From: Pseudomonas sp. FP198 | Lineage (GTDB): Bacteria > Pseudomonadota > Gammaproteobacteria > Pseudomonadales > Pseudomonadaceae | DNA: 64,000 nt | Reading direction: 5' to 3' | NCBI RefSeq assembly: GCF_030687895.1 | Contig: NZ_CP117452.1 | Coordinates: 1,753,501-1,817,500, forward strand | Shown: positions 17,683-30,288 of the stretch, piece by piece | Numbering within the stretch: position 1 is the stretch's first letter | Layout: the number at the start of each line of letters is the position of its first letter | Position numbers and translations under genes: made by a program | The notes under the pieces: model-generated | Database searches by the model: none | What the model was told of the DNA's origin: nothing | The model's input: only the letters and a program-made list of their open reading frames with translations

Positions 17683-18007
17683 GCACTAAAGCGCAACAAA
17701 CACCTTGCATCTACCCTCTGGTTCTCCATCCGGATCGCCTCTGAGCCCCTCTCGTCCCGTTCCAGCCTGTCATCAGTCAACTAACTACGCACCATGCGCA
17801 TCAGGGGGATAGGTGCGTGGCGGCTCTTGTGATAACATCCGGCGGTTTCCAAGGCTGCCTCGCGAGGTGGCCTTTACTGCGCAGATCCATGGCATAACTC
17901 GTTGATTTGTCGTAAGTCGCTGCACGGCACCTGTCCTGCAGCGGCGAGCTTCGTTCATCCCATCTGGATGTGGCGAGGTTTCACCAGAAAAAGGAATCAG
18001 GCTTCTC
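17683..18007 (+). other. gyrA upstream region
   Basis: About 325 bases without a gene. GATAACAT near 17830 could be a -10 region, but no good -35 goes with it. The start codon of gyrA has AAAAAGGA some 14 bases upstream and a closer AGG. A short inverted piece, GCCTCGCGAGGTGGC (around 17862), is visible. No riboswitch or RNA gene was recognised. Confidence 0.4.
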
Positions 18008-20682
<2,675 letters not shown>

Positions 20683-20692
20683 GCGGACACAC

Positions 20693-20727
20693 AGGGGGCG
20701 GATGAAGATTCGCCCCCTTGTTGTTTG
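20693..20727 (+). terminator. terminator after gyrA
   Basis: AGGGGGCG pairs with CGCCCCCT around a ten-base loop, followed by TGTTGTTTGTT. It would end or reduce gyrA transcription before serC. Confidence 0.75.
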
Positions 20728-20800
20728 TTCCGTTTGAAAATTTGCGACACTGCGCGTTCCCTATGGGACTGCCCCTCTCTTGAGGCTTGTTGGATTTATC

Positions 20801-20893
20801 GTGGCGAGGGAGCTTGCTCCCGCTTGAGTGCGAAGCGCTCACAACAAAGAGGGGGCCGCTGCGCAGCCCAGCGGGAGCAAGCTCCCTCGCCAC
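20801..20893. repeat. REPIN, family A variant
   Basis: GTGGCGAGGGAGCTTGCTCC at 20801 mirrors GGAGCAAGCTCCCTCGCCAC ending at 20893. The inner part holds a GCGAAGCGC and CGCTGCGCAGC pair. It lies between the gyrA terminator and serC. Confidence 0.88.
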
Positions 20894-20986
20894 GGATTCA
20901 TCCATACCTTGAGTGAGCGGTGGCCCCTGTGGGAGCGGTGCAAACCAGAAGATTTAAGTGACCACCAGATCAGAGCGAGATTGGAT

Positions 20987-22072
20987 GTGAGCAAGAGAGC
21001 CTATAACTTCTGTGCCGGCCCGGCGGCGCTTCCTGAGGCGGTCCTGAAACGCGCCCAGGGTGAACTTCTCGACTGGCATGGCAAGGGCCTGTCCGTCATG
21101 GAAATGAGCCATCGCAGCGATGAGTTCGTGTCCATCGCCACCAAGGCCGAGCAGGACCTGCGTGATCTGCTGAACATCCCGTCCAACTACAAAGTGCTGT
21201 TCCTGCAGGGCGGCGCCAGCCAGCAGTTCGCGCAGATTCCTTTGAACCTGTTGCCGGAAAGTGGCAAGGCCGACTACATCGACACCGGTATCTGGTCGCA
21301 AAAAGCCATCGAAGAAGCGTCGCGCTACGGCCACGTCAACGTTGCCGCCACCGCCAAGCCTTACGATTATTTCGCGATCCCCGGCCAGAACGAGTGGAAC
21401 CTGTCCAAGGACGCGGCCTACGTGCACTACGCGCCGAACGAAACCATCGGTGGCCTGGAATTCAACTGGATCCCGGAAACCGGTGACGTGCCGCTGGTGG
21501 CCGACATGTCCTCCGACATCCTCTCGCGTCCCGTGGATATCTCCCGTTTCGGCATGATCTACGCCGGCGCCCAGAAAAACATCGGCCCAAGCGGCATCCT
21601 GGTCGCGATCATCCGCGAAGACCTGCTCGGTCGCGCCCGTTCCCTGTGCCCGACCATGCTCAACTACAAGGTCGCCGCCGACAACGGCTCGATGTACAAC
21701 ACTCCGCCGACCTTGGCCTGGTACCTGTCGGGCCTGGTGTTCGAGTGGCTGAAAGAGCAGGGCGGTGTCGAAGCCATCGGCAAGCTCAACGAAGTGAAGC
21801 AGCGCACGCTGTATGACTTCATCGACGCCAGCGGCCTCTACAGCAACCCGATCAACAAATCCGACCGCTCGTGGATGAACGTGCCGTTCCGCCTGGCGGA
21901 CGACCGTCTCGACAAACCGTTCCTGGCCGGCGCCGACGAGCGCGGCCTGCTGAACCTCAAGGGCCACCGCTCGGTCGGCGGCATGCGCGCCTCCATCTAC
22001 AACGCCGTAGACATCAACGCCGTCAACGCGCTGATCGCCTACATGGCAGAGTTCGAGAAGGAACACGGCTGA
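20987..22072 (+). CDS. serC: phosphoserine aminotransferase
   Basis: Encodes 361 residues. SerC makes phosphoserine from 3-phosphohydroxypyruvate and also works in pyridoxal phosphate synthesis. The N-terminus YNFCAGPAALPEAVLKRAQ, the PLP-phosphate motif LQGGASQQFAQIP and the Schiff-base lysine in YAGAQKNIGPSG are all present, as is NVPFRL near the end. The GTG at 20987 was chosen because it gives the family's normal start and length, although the ribosome site (GCGAGA) is weak and the frame is open well upstream. Its stop overlaps the pheA start by one base (TGATG), so the two are translationally coupled. Confidence 0.95.
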   Translation: MSKRAYNFCAGPAALPEAVLKRAQGELLDWHGKGLSVMEMSHRSDEFVSIATKAEQDLRDLLNIPSNYKVLFLQGGASQQFAQIPLNLLPESGKADYIDTGIWSQKAIEEASRYGHVNVAATAKPYDYFAIPGQNEWNLSKDAAYVHYAPNETIGGLEFNWIPETGDVPLVADMSSDILSRPVDISRFGMIYAGAQKNIGPSGILVAIIREDLLGRARSLCPTMLNYKVAADNGSMYNTPPTLAWYLSGLVFEWLKEQGGVEAIGKLNEVKQRTLYDFIDASGLYSNPINKSDRSWMNVPFRLADDRLDKPFLAGADERGLLNLKGHRSVGGMRASIYNAVDINAVNALIAYMAEFEKEHG

Positions 22073-23166
22073 TGTCCGAGCAAGAACTCAAGGCGCTGCG
22101 CCTGCGCATCGACGCCCTCGACGAAAAAGTCCTGGAACTGATCAGCGAGCGTGCACGCTGCGCCCAGGAAGTCGCCCGGGTGAAAATGGCCTCCCTGGCT
22201 GAAGGCGAAGTGCCGGTGTTCTACCGGCCGGAGCGCGAAGCCCAGGTGCTCAAGCGCGTCATGGAGCGCAACAAGGGCCCGCTGGGCAACGAAGAGATGG
22301 CGCGGCTGTTTCGCGAAATCATGTCCTCGTGCCTGGCCCTTGAACAGCCGCTGAAAGTCGCGTACCTGGGGCCGGAAGGGACCTTTACCCAGGCTGCCGC
22401 CATGAAGCATTTCGGTCACGCGGTGATCAGCAAGCCGATGGCGGCCATCGACGAAGTCTTCCGCGAAGTGGCCGCTGGCGCGGTGAATTTCGGTGTGGTG
22501 CCGGTGGAAAACTCCACCGAAGGCGCGGTCAACCACACGCTGGACAGCTTCCTTGAGCATGACATGGTGATCTGTGGCGAAGTCGAGCTGCGGATCCATC
22601 ACCACCTGCTGGTGGGCGAGAGCACCAAGACCGACAGCATCAGTCGCATCTATTCCCACGCCCAGTCCCTGGCCCAGTGCCGCAAATGGCTGGACGCGCA
22701 TTACCCGAATGTCGAGCGCGTGGCGGTGTCGAGCAACGCCGAAGCGGCCAAGCGGGTCAAGGGCGAGTGGAATTCGGCGGCCATCGCCGGGGATATGGCG
22801 GCAGGCCTCTACGGCTTGACGCGCCTGGCCGAGAAAATCGAGGACCGTCCGGACAACTCCACCCGGTTCCTGATGATCGGCAGCCAGGAAGTCCCACCGA
22901 CCGGCGACGACAAGACCTCGATCATCGTTTCCATGAGCAACAAGCCGGGCGCGCTGCACGAATTGCTGGTGCCGTTCCACGACAATGGGATCGACCTGAC
23001 GCGGATCGAGACCCGTCCGTCGCGCAGCGGTAAATGGACCTACGTGTTCTTCATCGATTTTGTCGGCCACCACCGCGATCCGCTGGTCAAGGGTGTGCTG
23101 GAGAAAATCAGTCAGGAAGCAGTGGCACTCAAGGTGCTGGGTTCCTACCCCAAGGCAGTTCTTTAA
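22072..23166 (+). CDS. pheA: bifunctional chorismate mutase/prephenate dehydratase (P-protein)
   Basis: Encodes 364 residues for the phenylalanine branch. Order: an AroQ chorismate mutase helix domain (about 1-90, LRLRIDALDEKVLELISERA), prephenate dehydratase (about 95-275) starting VAYLGPEGTFTQAA with the catalytic TRF in NSTRFLMIG, and an ACT domain (about 285-360) with GALHELL and ETRP for phenylalanine feedback. The ATG overlaps the serC stop. An in-frame extension upstream exists only inside serC and was not used. hisC starts 12 bases after the stop. Confidence 0.95.
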   Translation: MSEQELKALRLRIDALDEKVLELISERARCAQEVARVKMASLAEGEVPVFYRPEREAQVLKRVMERNKGPLGNEEMARLFREIMSSCLALEQPLKVAYLGPEGTFTQAAAMKHFGHAVISKPMAAIDEVFREVAAGAVNFGVVPVENSTEGAVNHTLDSFLEHDMVICGEVELRIHHHLLVGESTKTDSISRIYSHAQSLAQCRKWLDAHYPNVERVAVSSNAEAAKRVKGEWNSAAIAGDMAAGLYGLTRLAEKIEDRPDNSTRFLMIGSQEVPPTGDDKTSIIVSMSNKPGALHELLVPFHDNGIDLTRIETRPSRSGKWTYVFFIDFVGHHRDPLVKGVLEKISQEAVALKVLGSYPKAVL

Positions 23167-23178
23167 GGGCGGATAGCA

Positions 23179-24291
23179 ATGAGTGGCAACTTCCTCGCAC
23201 TGGCGCAGCCAGGCGTGCAACAACTTTCGCCATACGTTCCAGGCAAGCCTGTGGACGAACTGGCTCGCGAGCTGGATCTGGATCCGGCCAGCATCGTCAA
23301 GTTGGCGAGCAACGAAAACCCGCTGGGCGCAAGCCCCAAGGCATTGGCGGCGATCCGCGACGAGCTGGCCGAGCTGACCCGCTACCCCGATGGTAATGGC
23401 TTTGCCTTGAAAAGCCTGCTGGCCGAGCGCTGCGGCGTCGAGCTGAGCCAGGTGACCTTGGGTAACGGCTCCAACGACATTCTCGAGCTGGTCGCTCGCG
23501 CCTATCTGGCGCCGGGCCTCAACGCTGTGTTCAGCGAGCATGCGTTTGCGGTCTATCCGATTGCCACCCAGGCCGTTGGTGCCGATGCCCATGTGGTTCC
23601 GGCCAAGGATTGGGGGCACGATCTGCAGGCCATGCTGGCCGCCATAGACGCCAATACCCGCGTGGTCTTCATCGCCAACCCGAACAATCCGACCGGCACC
23701 TGGTTCGATGCCCAGGCCCTGGACGACTTCCTGCAGGACGTGCCCGAGCACGTGCTGGTGGTGCTGGACGAGGCCTACATCGAGTACGCCGAGGGCAGCG
23801 ACCTGCCCGACGGCCTGGACTTCCTCGCCGCGTACCCGAACCTGCTGGTGTCGCGCACCTTCTCCAAGGCCTATGGCCTGGCGTCGCTGCGGGTCGGTTA
23901 CGGCCTCTCCACCGCGGTGGTGGCCGATGTGCTGAACCGCGTGCGTCAACCGTTCAACGTCAACAGCTTCGCCCTGGCCGCCGCCTGCGCCGCCTTGCAG
24001 GACGAGGCCTACCTGGCCGAGAGCCGCCGCTTGAACGAGGCCGGTATGCAGCAGCTGGAAGCCGGCTTCCGTGAGCTGGGGCTGAGCTGGATTCCTTCCA
24101 AGGGCAATTTCATCTGTGTCGACGTGGGCTGCGTCGCGGCGCCGGTGTTTCAGGGCTTACTGCGCGAAGGCGTGATTGTCCGTCCGGTGGCCAATTACGG
24201 CATGCCGAATCACCTGCGGGTCACCGTCGGCCTGCCGGCGGAAAACAGCCGTTTCCTGGAGGCGCTGAGCAAGGTCCTGGCTCGTGGTTGA
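23179..24291 (+). CDS. hisC: histidinol-phosphate aminotransferase (HisC2-type)
   Basis: Encodes 370 residues of a class I/II PLP aminotransferase. Seen: ASNENPLGASPKALAAI, NGSNDILELVARAYL, NPNNPTGTW, and the PLP lysine in SRTFSKAYGLASLRVGYG. In the pseudomonad supraoperon this gene is a broad aromatic and histidinol-phosphate aminotransferase, serving tyrosine or phenylalanine synthesis as well as histidine. A ribosome site GGGCGG is weak but well spaced. Its last codons overlap the start of tyrA-aroA by eight bases. Confidence 0.93.
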   Translation: MSGNFLALAQPGVQQLSPYVPGKPVDELARELDLDPASIVKLASNENPLGASPKALAAIRDELAELTRYPDGNGFALKSLLAERCGVELSQVTLGNGSNDILELVARAYLAPGLNAVFSEHAFAVYPIATQAVGADAHVVPAKDWGHDLQAMLAAIDANTRVVFIANPNNPTGTWFDAQALDDFLQDVPEHVLVVLDEAYIEYAEGSDLPDGLDFLAAYPNLLVSRTFSKAYGLASLRVGYGLSTAVVADVLNRVRQPFNVNSFALAAACAALQDEAYLAESRRLNEAGMQQLEAGFRELGLSWIPSKGNFICVDVGCVAAPVFQGLLREGVIVRPVANYGMPNHLRVTVGLPAENSRFLEALSKVLARG

Positions 24292-26527
24292 TGTCACCTC
24301 GCTGCAACCTGCGACACCTATGATCGGTCGCCTGGTGGTGGTCGGCCTGGGGTTGATCGGCGGTTCGTTCGCCAAGGGCCTGCGTGAAAGCGGGCTGTGC
24401 CGGGAAGTGGTGGGGGTCGACCTCGATCCGCAATCGCGCAGGCTCGCCGTCGAGCTGGGCGTGGTGGATCGCTGCGAGGATGACCTGCTGGTCGCCTGCC
24501 AAGGGGCTGATGTGATCCAGCTGGCGGTGCCGATCCTGGCCATGGAGAAACTGCTCGCCCGCTTGGCCGGCATGGACCTCGGGCAAGCGATTCTCACCGA
24601 TGTCGGCAGCGCCAAGGGCAATGTCGTGCGGGCGGCGACCGAGGCGTTCGGCGGCATGCCGGCGCGCTTCGTGCCCGGTCATCCGATTGCCGGCTCCGAG
24701 CAGAGCGGGGTAGAGGCATCCAATGCCGAGCTGTTCCGTCGTCACAAGGTCATTTTGACGCCGCTGGACCAGACCGACCCCGCAGCATTGTCGGTGGTGG
24801 ACCGTCTGTGGCGCGAGCTGGGGGCCGATGTCGAGCACATGCAGGTCGAGCGACACGACGAAGTATTGGCCGCCACCAGCCATTTGCCGCACCTGTTGGC
24901 GTTCGGTCTGGTGGATTCATTAGCCAAACGCAATGAAAATCTTGAGATCTTCCGTTACGCTGCCGGCGGTTTCCGCGATTTCACGAGAATCGCGGGTAGC
25001 GACCCGGTCATGTGGCACGACATCTTCCTCGCCAACCGCGAAGCTGTCCTGCGCACACTCGATACATTTCGCAGCGATCTCGACGCCTTGCGCGACGCGG
25101 TCGATGCAGGGGACGGGCACCAATTGCTGGGCGTTTTCACGCGCGCCAGGGTGGCCCGCGAGCATTTCAGTAAAATCCTGGCCCGTCGGGCCTATGTGGA
25201 CGCTATGAACTCCAACGATCTGATTTTCCTGGCACAACCTGGTGGCTCCCTGAGTGGGCGGATTCGTGTACCGGGCGATAAATCGATTTCCCACCGCTCG
25301 ATCATGCTCGGCTCCCTGGCTGAAGGCGTGACCGAGGTGGAAGGTTTCCTCGAGGGCGAAGACGCCCTGGCAACGCTGCAAGCGTTCCGCGACATGGGCG
25401 TGGTCATCGAGGGGCCGCACCACGGCCGCGTGACTATCCATGGTGTTGGCCTGCACGGTCTGAAGCCCGCTCCGGGCCCGATCTACCTGGGCAACTCCGG
25501 CACGTCGATGCGCCTGTTGTCCGGCCTGCTGGCCGCCCAGGATTTCGACAGCACCCTGACCGGTGACGCCTCGCTGTCCAAGCGTCCGATGAACCGTGTC
25601 GCCAACCCGCTGCGGGAAATGGGCGCGGTGATCGAGACCGCTGCCGACGGTCGCCCACCGATGACCATTCGCGGCGGCAACAAGCTCAAGGGCCTGACCT
25701 ACACCATGCCGATGGCCAGCGCCCAGGTTAAATCCTGCCTGCTGCTGGCCGGCCTGTATGCCGAAGGCAAGACCACCGTCACCGAGCCGGCGCCGACCCG
25801 CGACCACACCGAGCGCATGCTGCGTGGCTTCGGTTATCCGGTCAGCGTTGACGGCGCTACCGCATCTGTCGAATCGGGCAGCAAGCTGACCGCGACCCAC
25901 ATCGAAGTTCCGGGCGATATTTCCTCGTCGGCGTTCTTCCTCGTGGCCGCGTCGATCGCCGAAGGCTCCGACCTGGTGCTCGAACACGTTGGCATCAACC
26001 CGACCCGTACCGGCGTGATCGACATCCTGCGCCTGATGGGCGCCGACATCACCCTGGAAAACCAGCGTGAAGTGGGCGGCGAGCCTGTTGCAGACTTGCA
26101 CGTAAGAGCAGCTAAGCTTAAAGGCATCGAAATTCCCGAGGCGCTGGTCCCCCTGGCGATCGACGAGTTCCCGGTGCTGTTCGTGGCGGCGGCATGCGCA
26201 GAAGGCCGCACAGTGCTGACCGGCGCCGAAGAGCTGCGGGTCAAGGAGTCGGATCGCATCCAGGTGATGGCCGACGGCCTGCTGGCCCTTGGCGTCAAAT
26301 GCGAACCGACGCCGGACGGCATCATCATTGATGGCGGCCAGATTGGCGGTGGCGAAGTCCATGGCCATGGCGACCATCGCATCGCCATGGCATTCAGTGT
26401 TGCGTCCCTGCGCGCCAGCGCGCCGATCCGCATCCACGACTGCGCCAACGTCGCCACGTCGTTCCCGAACTTCCTGGCGTTGTGCGCGCAGGTCGGTATT
26501 CGAGTAGCACAAGAGGCACAGTCGTGA
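24284..26527 (+). CDS. tyrA-aroA: fused prephenate dehydrogenase/EPSP synthase
   Basis: Encodes 747 residues joining two enzymes. TyrA (about 1-300) has the NAD fold [17 protein letters not shown] and [13 protein letters not shown]; it oxidises prephenate or arogenate. AroA (about 310-747) makes EPSP from shikimate-3-phosphate and [50 protein letters not shown]. The AroA part shows the four class II motifs GDKS, RDHTE, SAQVK and NPTR, yet keeps Gly in GNSGT where the tolerant CP4 enzyme has Ala. The fusion is known in pseudomonads. The GTG at 24284 overlaps hisC; an ATG at 24320 is an alternative start. Its stop overlaps the cmk start. Confidence 0.94.
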   Translation: MVDVTSLQPATPMIGRLVVVGLGLIGGSFAKGLRESGLCREVVGVDLDPQSRRLAVELGVVDRCEDDLLVACQGADVIQLAVPILAMEKLLARLAGMDLGQAILTDVGSAKGNVVRAATEAFGGMPARFVPGHPIAGSEQSGVEASNAELFRRHKVILTPLDQTDPAALSVVDRLWRELGADVEHMQVERHDEVLAATSHLPHLLAFGLVDSLAKRNENLEIFRYAAGGFRDFTRIAGSDPVMWHDIFLANREAVLRTLDTFRSDLDALRDAVDAGDGHQLLGVFTRARVAREHFSKILARRAYVDAMNSNDLIFLAQPGGSLSGRIRVPGDKSISHRSIMLGSLAEGVTEVEGFLEGEDALATLQAFRDMGVVIEGPHHGRVTIHGVGLHGLKPAPGPIYLGNSGTSMRLLSGLLAAQDFDSTLTGDASLSKRPMNRVANPLREMGAVIETAADGRPPMTIRGGNKLKGLTYTMPMASAQVKSCLLLAGLYAEGKTTVTEPAPTRDHTERMLRGFGYPVSVDGATASVESGSKLTATHIEVPGDISSSAFFLVAASIAEGSDLVLEHVGINPTRTGVIDILRLMGADITLENQREVGGEPVADLHVRAAKLKGIEIPEALVPLAIDEFPVLFVAAACAEGRTVLTGAEELRVKESDRIQVMADGLLALGVKCEPTPDGIIIDGGQIGGGEVHGHGDHRIAMAFSVASLRASAPIRIHDCANVATSFPNFLALCAQVGIRVAQEAQS

Positions 26528-27213
26528 ACATCAAGGCACCGGTCATCACCATCGATGGCCCAAGCGGCTCGGGCAAGGGCACCATCGCCGGCATGCTGGC
26601 CAAGCGACTGGGCTGGAATCTGCTCGATTCCGGCGCCCTCTATCGCTTGCTGGCCTTCGCCGCCAAGAACCATGGCGTCGACCTGACCAACGAGGAACTG
26701 CTCAAGGCCCTGGCCGCCCATCTGGACGTGCAGTTCATCGCCGCCACCGATGGCCAGTTGCAGCGCATCATCCTGGAAGGTGACGAAGTCAGCGACGTCA
26801 TCCGTACCGAAAGCGTTGGCGCCGGGGCCTCCCAGGTCGCCGCGCTGCCGGCGGTACGCGAAGCGCTGTTGCAGCGCCAACGGGCATTCCAGGAGCCGCC
26901 GGGGCTGGTGGCCGATGGCCGCGACATGGGCACGGTGGTATTTCCGGATGCGCCGCTGAAGATATTCCTCACCGCCAGCGCGGAGGAGCGGGCTCGCCGC
27001 CGATATTTGCAGTTGAAGGGCAAAGGCGAGGATGTTAGTCTGTCGAGTCTGCTAGATGAGATCCGTGCACGCGACGAGCGTGATACCCAGCGCGCAGTCG
27101 CCCCGCTAAAGCCGGCGGCCGATGCGATTCAGCTGGATTCCACGGAGTTGTCCATTGATCAGGTGTTGCAACGCATCATGAGCGAAATCGCGCTTCGCGA
27201 TATCGCCGGGTGA
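26524..27213 (+). CDS. cmk: cytidylate kinase
   Basis: Encodes 229 residues. Cmk phosphorylates CMP and dCMP. Seen: P-loop [47 protein letters not shown] and [10 protein letters not shown], all family hallmarks. The GTG start at 26524 shares bases with the tyrA-aroA stop (GTGA overlap), giving tight coupling. In-frame codons further upstream lie inside aroA and were not used. rpsA follows after about 120 bases, the usual order in gammaproteobacteria. Confidence 0.95.
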   Translation: MNIKAPVITIDGPSGSGKGTIAGMLAKRLGWNLLDSGALYRLLAFAAKNHGVDLTNEELLKALAAHLDVQFIAATDGQLQRIILEGDEVSDVIRTESVGAGASQVAALPAVREALLQRQRAFQEPPGLVADGRDMGTVVFPDAPLKIFLTASAEERARRRYLQLKGKGEDVSLSSLLDEIRARDERDTQRAVAPLKPAADAIQLDSTELSIDQVLQRIMSEIALRDIAG

Positions 27214-27332
27214 CAGGAAGCTCCGCAGGGGACCAGTCATAGTCCTGTGGCGCTTCTTTTATATGAAACTAACCCACATCGTCTGGGGTGTGGAGATGGG
27301 CGTTTACTTCGCCCTAATCAACAGGAATTAAA

Positions 27333-29021
27333 ATGAGCGAAAGCTTTGCGGAACTCTTTGAAGAAAGCTTGAAAACCCTGAACCTTCAGGCAGGCTCCAT
27401 CATCACCGGCGTTATCGTTGATATCGATTACCAGGCTCGCTGGGTAACCGTTCACGCTGGTCTGAAGTCTGAAGCGCTGATCCCGCTTGAGCAGTTCTAC
27501 AACGACGCTGGCGAACTGAACATCAACGTCGGTGACGAAGTTCACGTTGCGCTGGACTCGGTTGAAGATGGCTTCGGTGAAACCAAGCTGTCCCGTGAAA
27601 AAGCCAAGCGTGCTGAATGCTGGATCGTTCTGGAAGCGGCCTTCGCAGCTGAGGAAGTGGTCAAGGGCGTTATCAACGGTAAGGTTAAAGGCGGCTTCAC
27701 TGTCGACGTTAACGGCATCCGTGCGTTCCTGCCAGGTTCCCTGGTTGACGTCCGTCCAGTGCGCGACACCACGCACCTGGAAGGCAAAGAGCTGGAATTC
27801 AAGGTCATCAAGCTGGACCAGAAGCGCAACAACGTTGTCGTTTCCCGTCGCAGTGTCCTGGAAGCCGAGAACTCCGCCGAGCGTGAAGCTCTGCTGGAAT
27901 CGCTGCAGGAAGGCCAGCAGGTCAAGGGTATCGTCAAGAACCTCACCGATTACGGCGCATTCGTCGATCTGGGTGGCGTCGATGGCCTGCTGCACATCAC
28001 CGACATGGCCTGGAAGCGTATCAAGCATCCTTCGGAAATCGTCAACGTTGGCGACGAGATCGACGTCAAGGTTCTGAAGTACGATCGCGAGCGCAATCGT
28101 GTTTCCCTGGGCCTGAAGCAACTGGGTGAAGATCCATGGGTCGCTATCAAAGCCCGTTACCCAGAAGGCACTCGCGTCACCGCTCGTGTTACCAACCTCA
28201 CCGACTACGGCTGCTTCGCTGAGCTGGAAGAAGGCGTTGAAGGCCTGGTACACGTTTCCGAAATGGACTGGACCAACAAGAACATCCACCCTTCGAAAGT
28301 CGTACAAGTCGGCGACGAAGTGGAAGTCATGGTTCTGGACATCGACGAAGAGCGTCGTCGTATCTCCCTCGGCATCAAGCAGTGCAAGTCCAACCCATGG
28401 GAAGACTTCTCTGGCCAGTTCAACAAGGGCGATAAAATCTCCGGCACCATCAAGTCGATCACCGATTTCGGTATCTTCATTGGTCTGGACGGCGGCATCG
28501 ACGGCCTGGTTCACCTGTCCGACATCTCCTGGAACGAAGTGGGCGAAGAAGCCGTGCGCCGTTTCAAGAAGGGCGACGAGCTGGACACCGTTATCCTGTC
28601 GGTTGACCCAGAGCGCGAGCGCATCTCCCTGGGTATCAAGCAACTGGAAAGCGATCCGTTCTCCGAGTACGTCCAAGAGAACGACAAAGGCGCAATCGTT
28701 AAGGGCATCGTGAAAGAAGTTGACGCCAAAGGCGCCATCATCACCCTGGCCGACGATATCGAAGCGACTCTGAAAGCCTCCGAAATCAGCCGTGACCGCG
28801 TTGAAGACGCGCGTAACGTTCTGAAAGAAGGCGAAGAAGTAGAAGCCAAGATCATCAGCGTTGACCGCAAGAGCCGCGTAATCCAGCTCTCCATCAAGTC
28901 GAAAGACGATGCTGAAGAGAAAGAAGCAATCCAGAGCCTGCGCGAGAAGCCAGCTACTGATGCTCCTGGTCCTACCACTCTGGGCGACCTGCTGCGTGCA
29001 CAGATGGAAAAGCAGAACTGA
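27333..29021 (+). CDS. rpsA: 30S ribosomal protein S1
   Basis: Encodes 562 residues, with six S1 RNA-binding domains; the last four share patterns such as [40 protein letters not shown] and [21 protein letters not shown]1 binds mRNA on the 30S subunit and helps unfold structured starts. Codons are strongly biased, with more T-ending codons than neighbours, as expected of a highly expressed gene. AACAGGAATTAAA precedes the ATG. The 119-base leader after cmk contains GAAGC...GCTTC pairing around a GGGGAC/GTCCT stem, which may be used in S1 autoregulation. A strong terminator follows. Confidence 0.97.
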   Translation: MSESFAELFEESLKTLNLQAGSIITGVIVDIDYQARWVTVHAGLKSEALIPLEQFYNDAGELNINVGDEVHVALDSVEDGFGETKLSREKAKRAECWIVLEAAFAAEEVVKGVINGKVKGGFTVDVNGIRAFLPGSLVDVRPVRDTTHLEGKELEFKVIKLDQKRNNVVVSRRSVLEAENSAEREALLESLQEGQQVKGIVKNLTDYGAFVDLGGVDGLLHITDMAWKRIKHPSEIVNVGDEIDVKVLKYDRERNRVSLGLKQLGEDPWVAIKARYPEGTRVTARVTNLTDYGCFAELEEGVEGLVHVSEMDWTNKNIHPSKVVQVGDEVEVMVLDIDEERRRISLGIKQCKSNPWEDFSGQFNKGDKISGTIKSITDFGIFIGLDGGIDGLVHLSDISWNEVGEEAVRRFKKGDELDTVILSVDPERERISLGIKQLESDPFSEYVQENDKGAIVKGIVKEVDAKGAIITLADDIEATLKASEISRDRVEDARNVLKEGEEVEAKIISVDRKSRVIQLSIKSKDDAEEKEAIQSLREKPATDAPGPTTLGDLLRAQMEKQN

Positions 29022-29035
29022 GTTCTGTCAGACCA

Positions 29036-29066
29036 TAAAAAAGGGCGACTTCGGTCGCCCTTTTTC
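29036..29066 (+). terminator. strong terminator after rpsA
   Basis: AAAGGGCGAC and GTCGCCCTTT pair around a UUCG tetraloop, followed by TTTTTCTT. With A on the left side it could work in both directions. It closes the supraoperon and separates it from the polysaccharide locus. Confidence 0.92.
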
Positions 29067-29105
29067 TTGCTCAACATTTGGCTAGCGCAACCCCTGGAGG
29101 TGCAC

Positions 29106-29201
29106 ATGAGCAACGCTTATGGTCGAGGAGTGGACTCGCACCGGTTGGAAGCTGACGGTCCGGGGCGGGGCGGCTCATGGGTCCTCGGAGCAGGTTATTG
29201 A
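29106..29201 (+). CDS. possible 31-residue peptide coupled to the next gene
   Basis: An ATG at 29106 has a consensus ribosome site (GGAGG, five bases upstream). The frame runs 31 codons, MSNAYGRGVDSHRLEADG and on to a tyrosine-stop, and its TGA overlaps the ATG of the sugar reductase gene (TGATG at 29199-29203). The peptide has no recognisable domain, is glycine-rich and has no signal or membrane segment. It may be a leader peptide that sets translation of the next gene, or the worn-down front of a lost gene. The start and coupling are seen directly; expression is inferred. Confidence 0.4.
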   Translation: MSNAYGRGVDSHRLEADGPGRGGSWVLGAGY

Positions 29202-30160
29202 TGACTTCAGAAAAAGTACTAGTTACCGGGGCTACCGGGTTCATTGGCCAAGCCCTTATACGGCAACTCTTGCTACGACAGGAGGCAGAGGTCATCGCCC
29301 TGGTTCGCCGGCGGAGCCAAGAGCTTCCAAATGCCGTACAGCAGTTCGTCTGTAGTGGAGGCGATCCGTCTTTCCCTGATGATGTTGCTACCGTGATTCA
29401 TCTAGCTGGTCGTGCCCATGTGCTAAAGGATTCTTCGGGTTCATCCTTGGATATGTATCGGGTCGATAATGTCGAGTACACGGTGAATCTGGCTCGTAAG
29501 GCGCTTGCCTCTGGTGTAAAGCGCTTCGTCTTTATCAGCTCTATCGGTGTAAATGGTTCTGCTACTGGGAGGGTTCCATTCAACGAAGAGTCAGTACCTT
29601 CCCCCAAGGCGGACTACGCAATTTCAAAATGGGAGGCCGAGCAGGCGCTGACCGGGTTGCTAAAAGGCTCCGGTATGGAACTTGTCATCATTCGGCCGCC
29701 GCTTGTATACGCTGGCCATGCTCCGGGCAACTTTCGTCGTCTGCTGAGATTGGTTGCCACAGGGCTTCCGATGCCATTCGCCTCTATCCATAATTGTCGC
29801 AGCATGATTGCATTGGAGAATCTGGTGGACTTCATTTTCCTGTGCTCCCGCCATCCGGCTGCTGCTAACGAAACATTTTTGGTAGCTGATGGGATGGATT
29901 TTTCGACCGCGCAGATCATTGAGCGATTGGCGGAAGGTATGGACAAAGGGATTTTGCTTTTTCCTGCGCCAGAGGGCCTGATGCGATGGGGGGCTCGCGC
30001 GGTGGGCATGCGTGGGGCGTTTGAACAGCTATGTGCAAGTCTTGTTATCGACTCCAGCAAGGCGCGGGATGTTTTAGGCTGGCGAGCACCTGTGGATGCG
30101 GGTATGGCGCTGGTAGATGCCGGGCGGAAGTTCAGGGCGGCGCGTCGTCGGAGCCGTTGA
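29201..30160 (+). CDS. NAD-dependent sugar epimerase/reductase, WbpV-like
   Basis: Encodes 319 residues of an extended SDR acting on nucleotide sugars. Seen: VLVTGATGFIGQALIRQLL, the FVFISSIGVNG serine, YAISKWEAEQAL with YxxxK, then IRPPLVYAGHAPGNFRRLL and the substrate-side region NCRSMIALENLVDFI. This pattern fits the WbpV/WreQ group, which reduces the 4-keto sugar made by a WbpM-type dehydratase to UDP-QuiNAc; the group assignment is from memory of the family. The ATG at 29201 has GGAG ten bases upstream. An earlier in-frame ATG at 29177 lacks a site. Unusually it sits between rpsA and ihfB, away from the other sugar genes. Confidence 0.78.
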   Translation: MTSEKVLVTGATGFIGQALIRQLLLRQEAEVIALVRRRSQELPNAVQQFVCSGGDPSFPDDVATVIHLAGRAHVLKDSSGSSLDMYRVDNVEYTVNLARKALASGVKRFVFISSIGVNGSATGRVPFNEESVPSPKADYAISKWEAEQALTGLLKGSGMELVIIRPPLVYAGHAPGNFRRLLRLVATGLPMPFASIHNCRSMIALENLVDFIFLCSRHPAAANETFLVADGMDFSTAQIIERLAEGMDKGILLFPAPEGLMRWGARAVGMRGAFEQLCASLVIDSSKARDVLGWRAPVDAGMALVDAGRKFRAARRRSR

Positions 30161-30288
30161 TATGTTTCGGTGGCGAAACCATTTCTGGCGAAAGGGTGTC
30201 CTTTCTGTAACAAGGTAATCGTTTGATTGCGTTGGCGTTGGCTGGATCGTTGCGGATAAAACCTGATGTCCCGTTTCTAAGGAAATGA

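Noticed and set aside
29119..29355. 78-codon frame overlapping the sugar reductase start
   Set aside because: It overlaps the reductase in another frame, has a poor start, and shows no domain.
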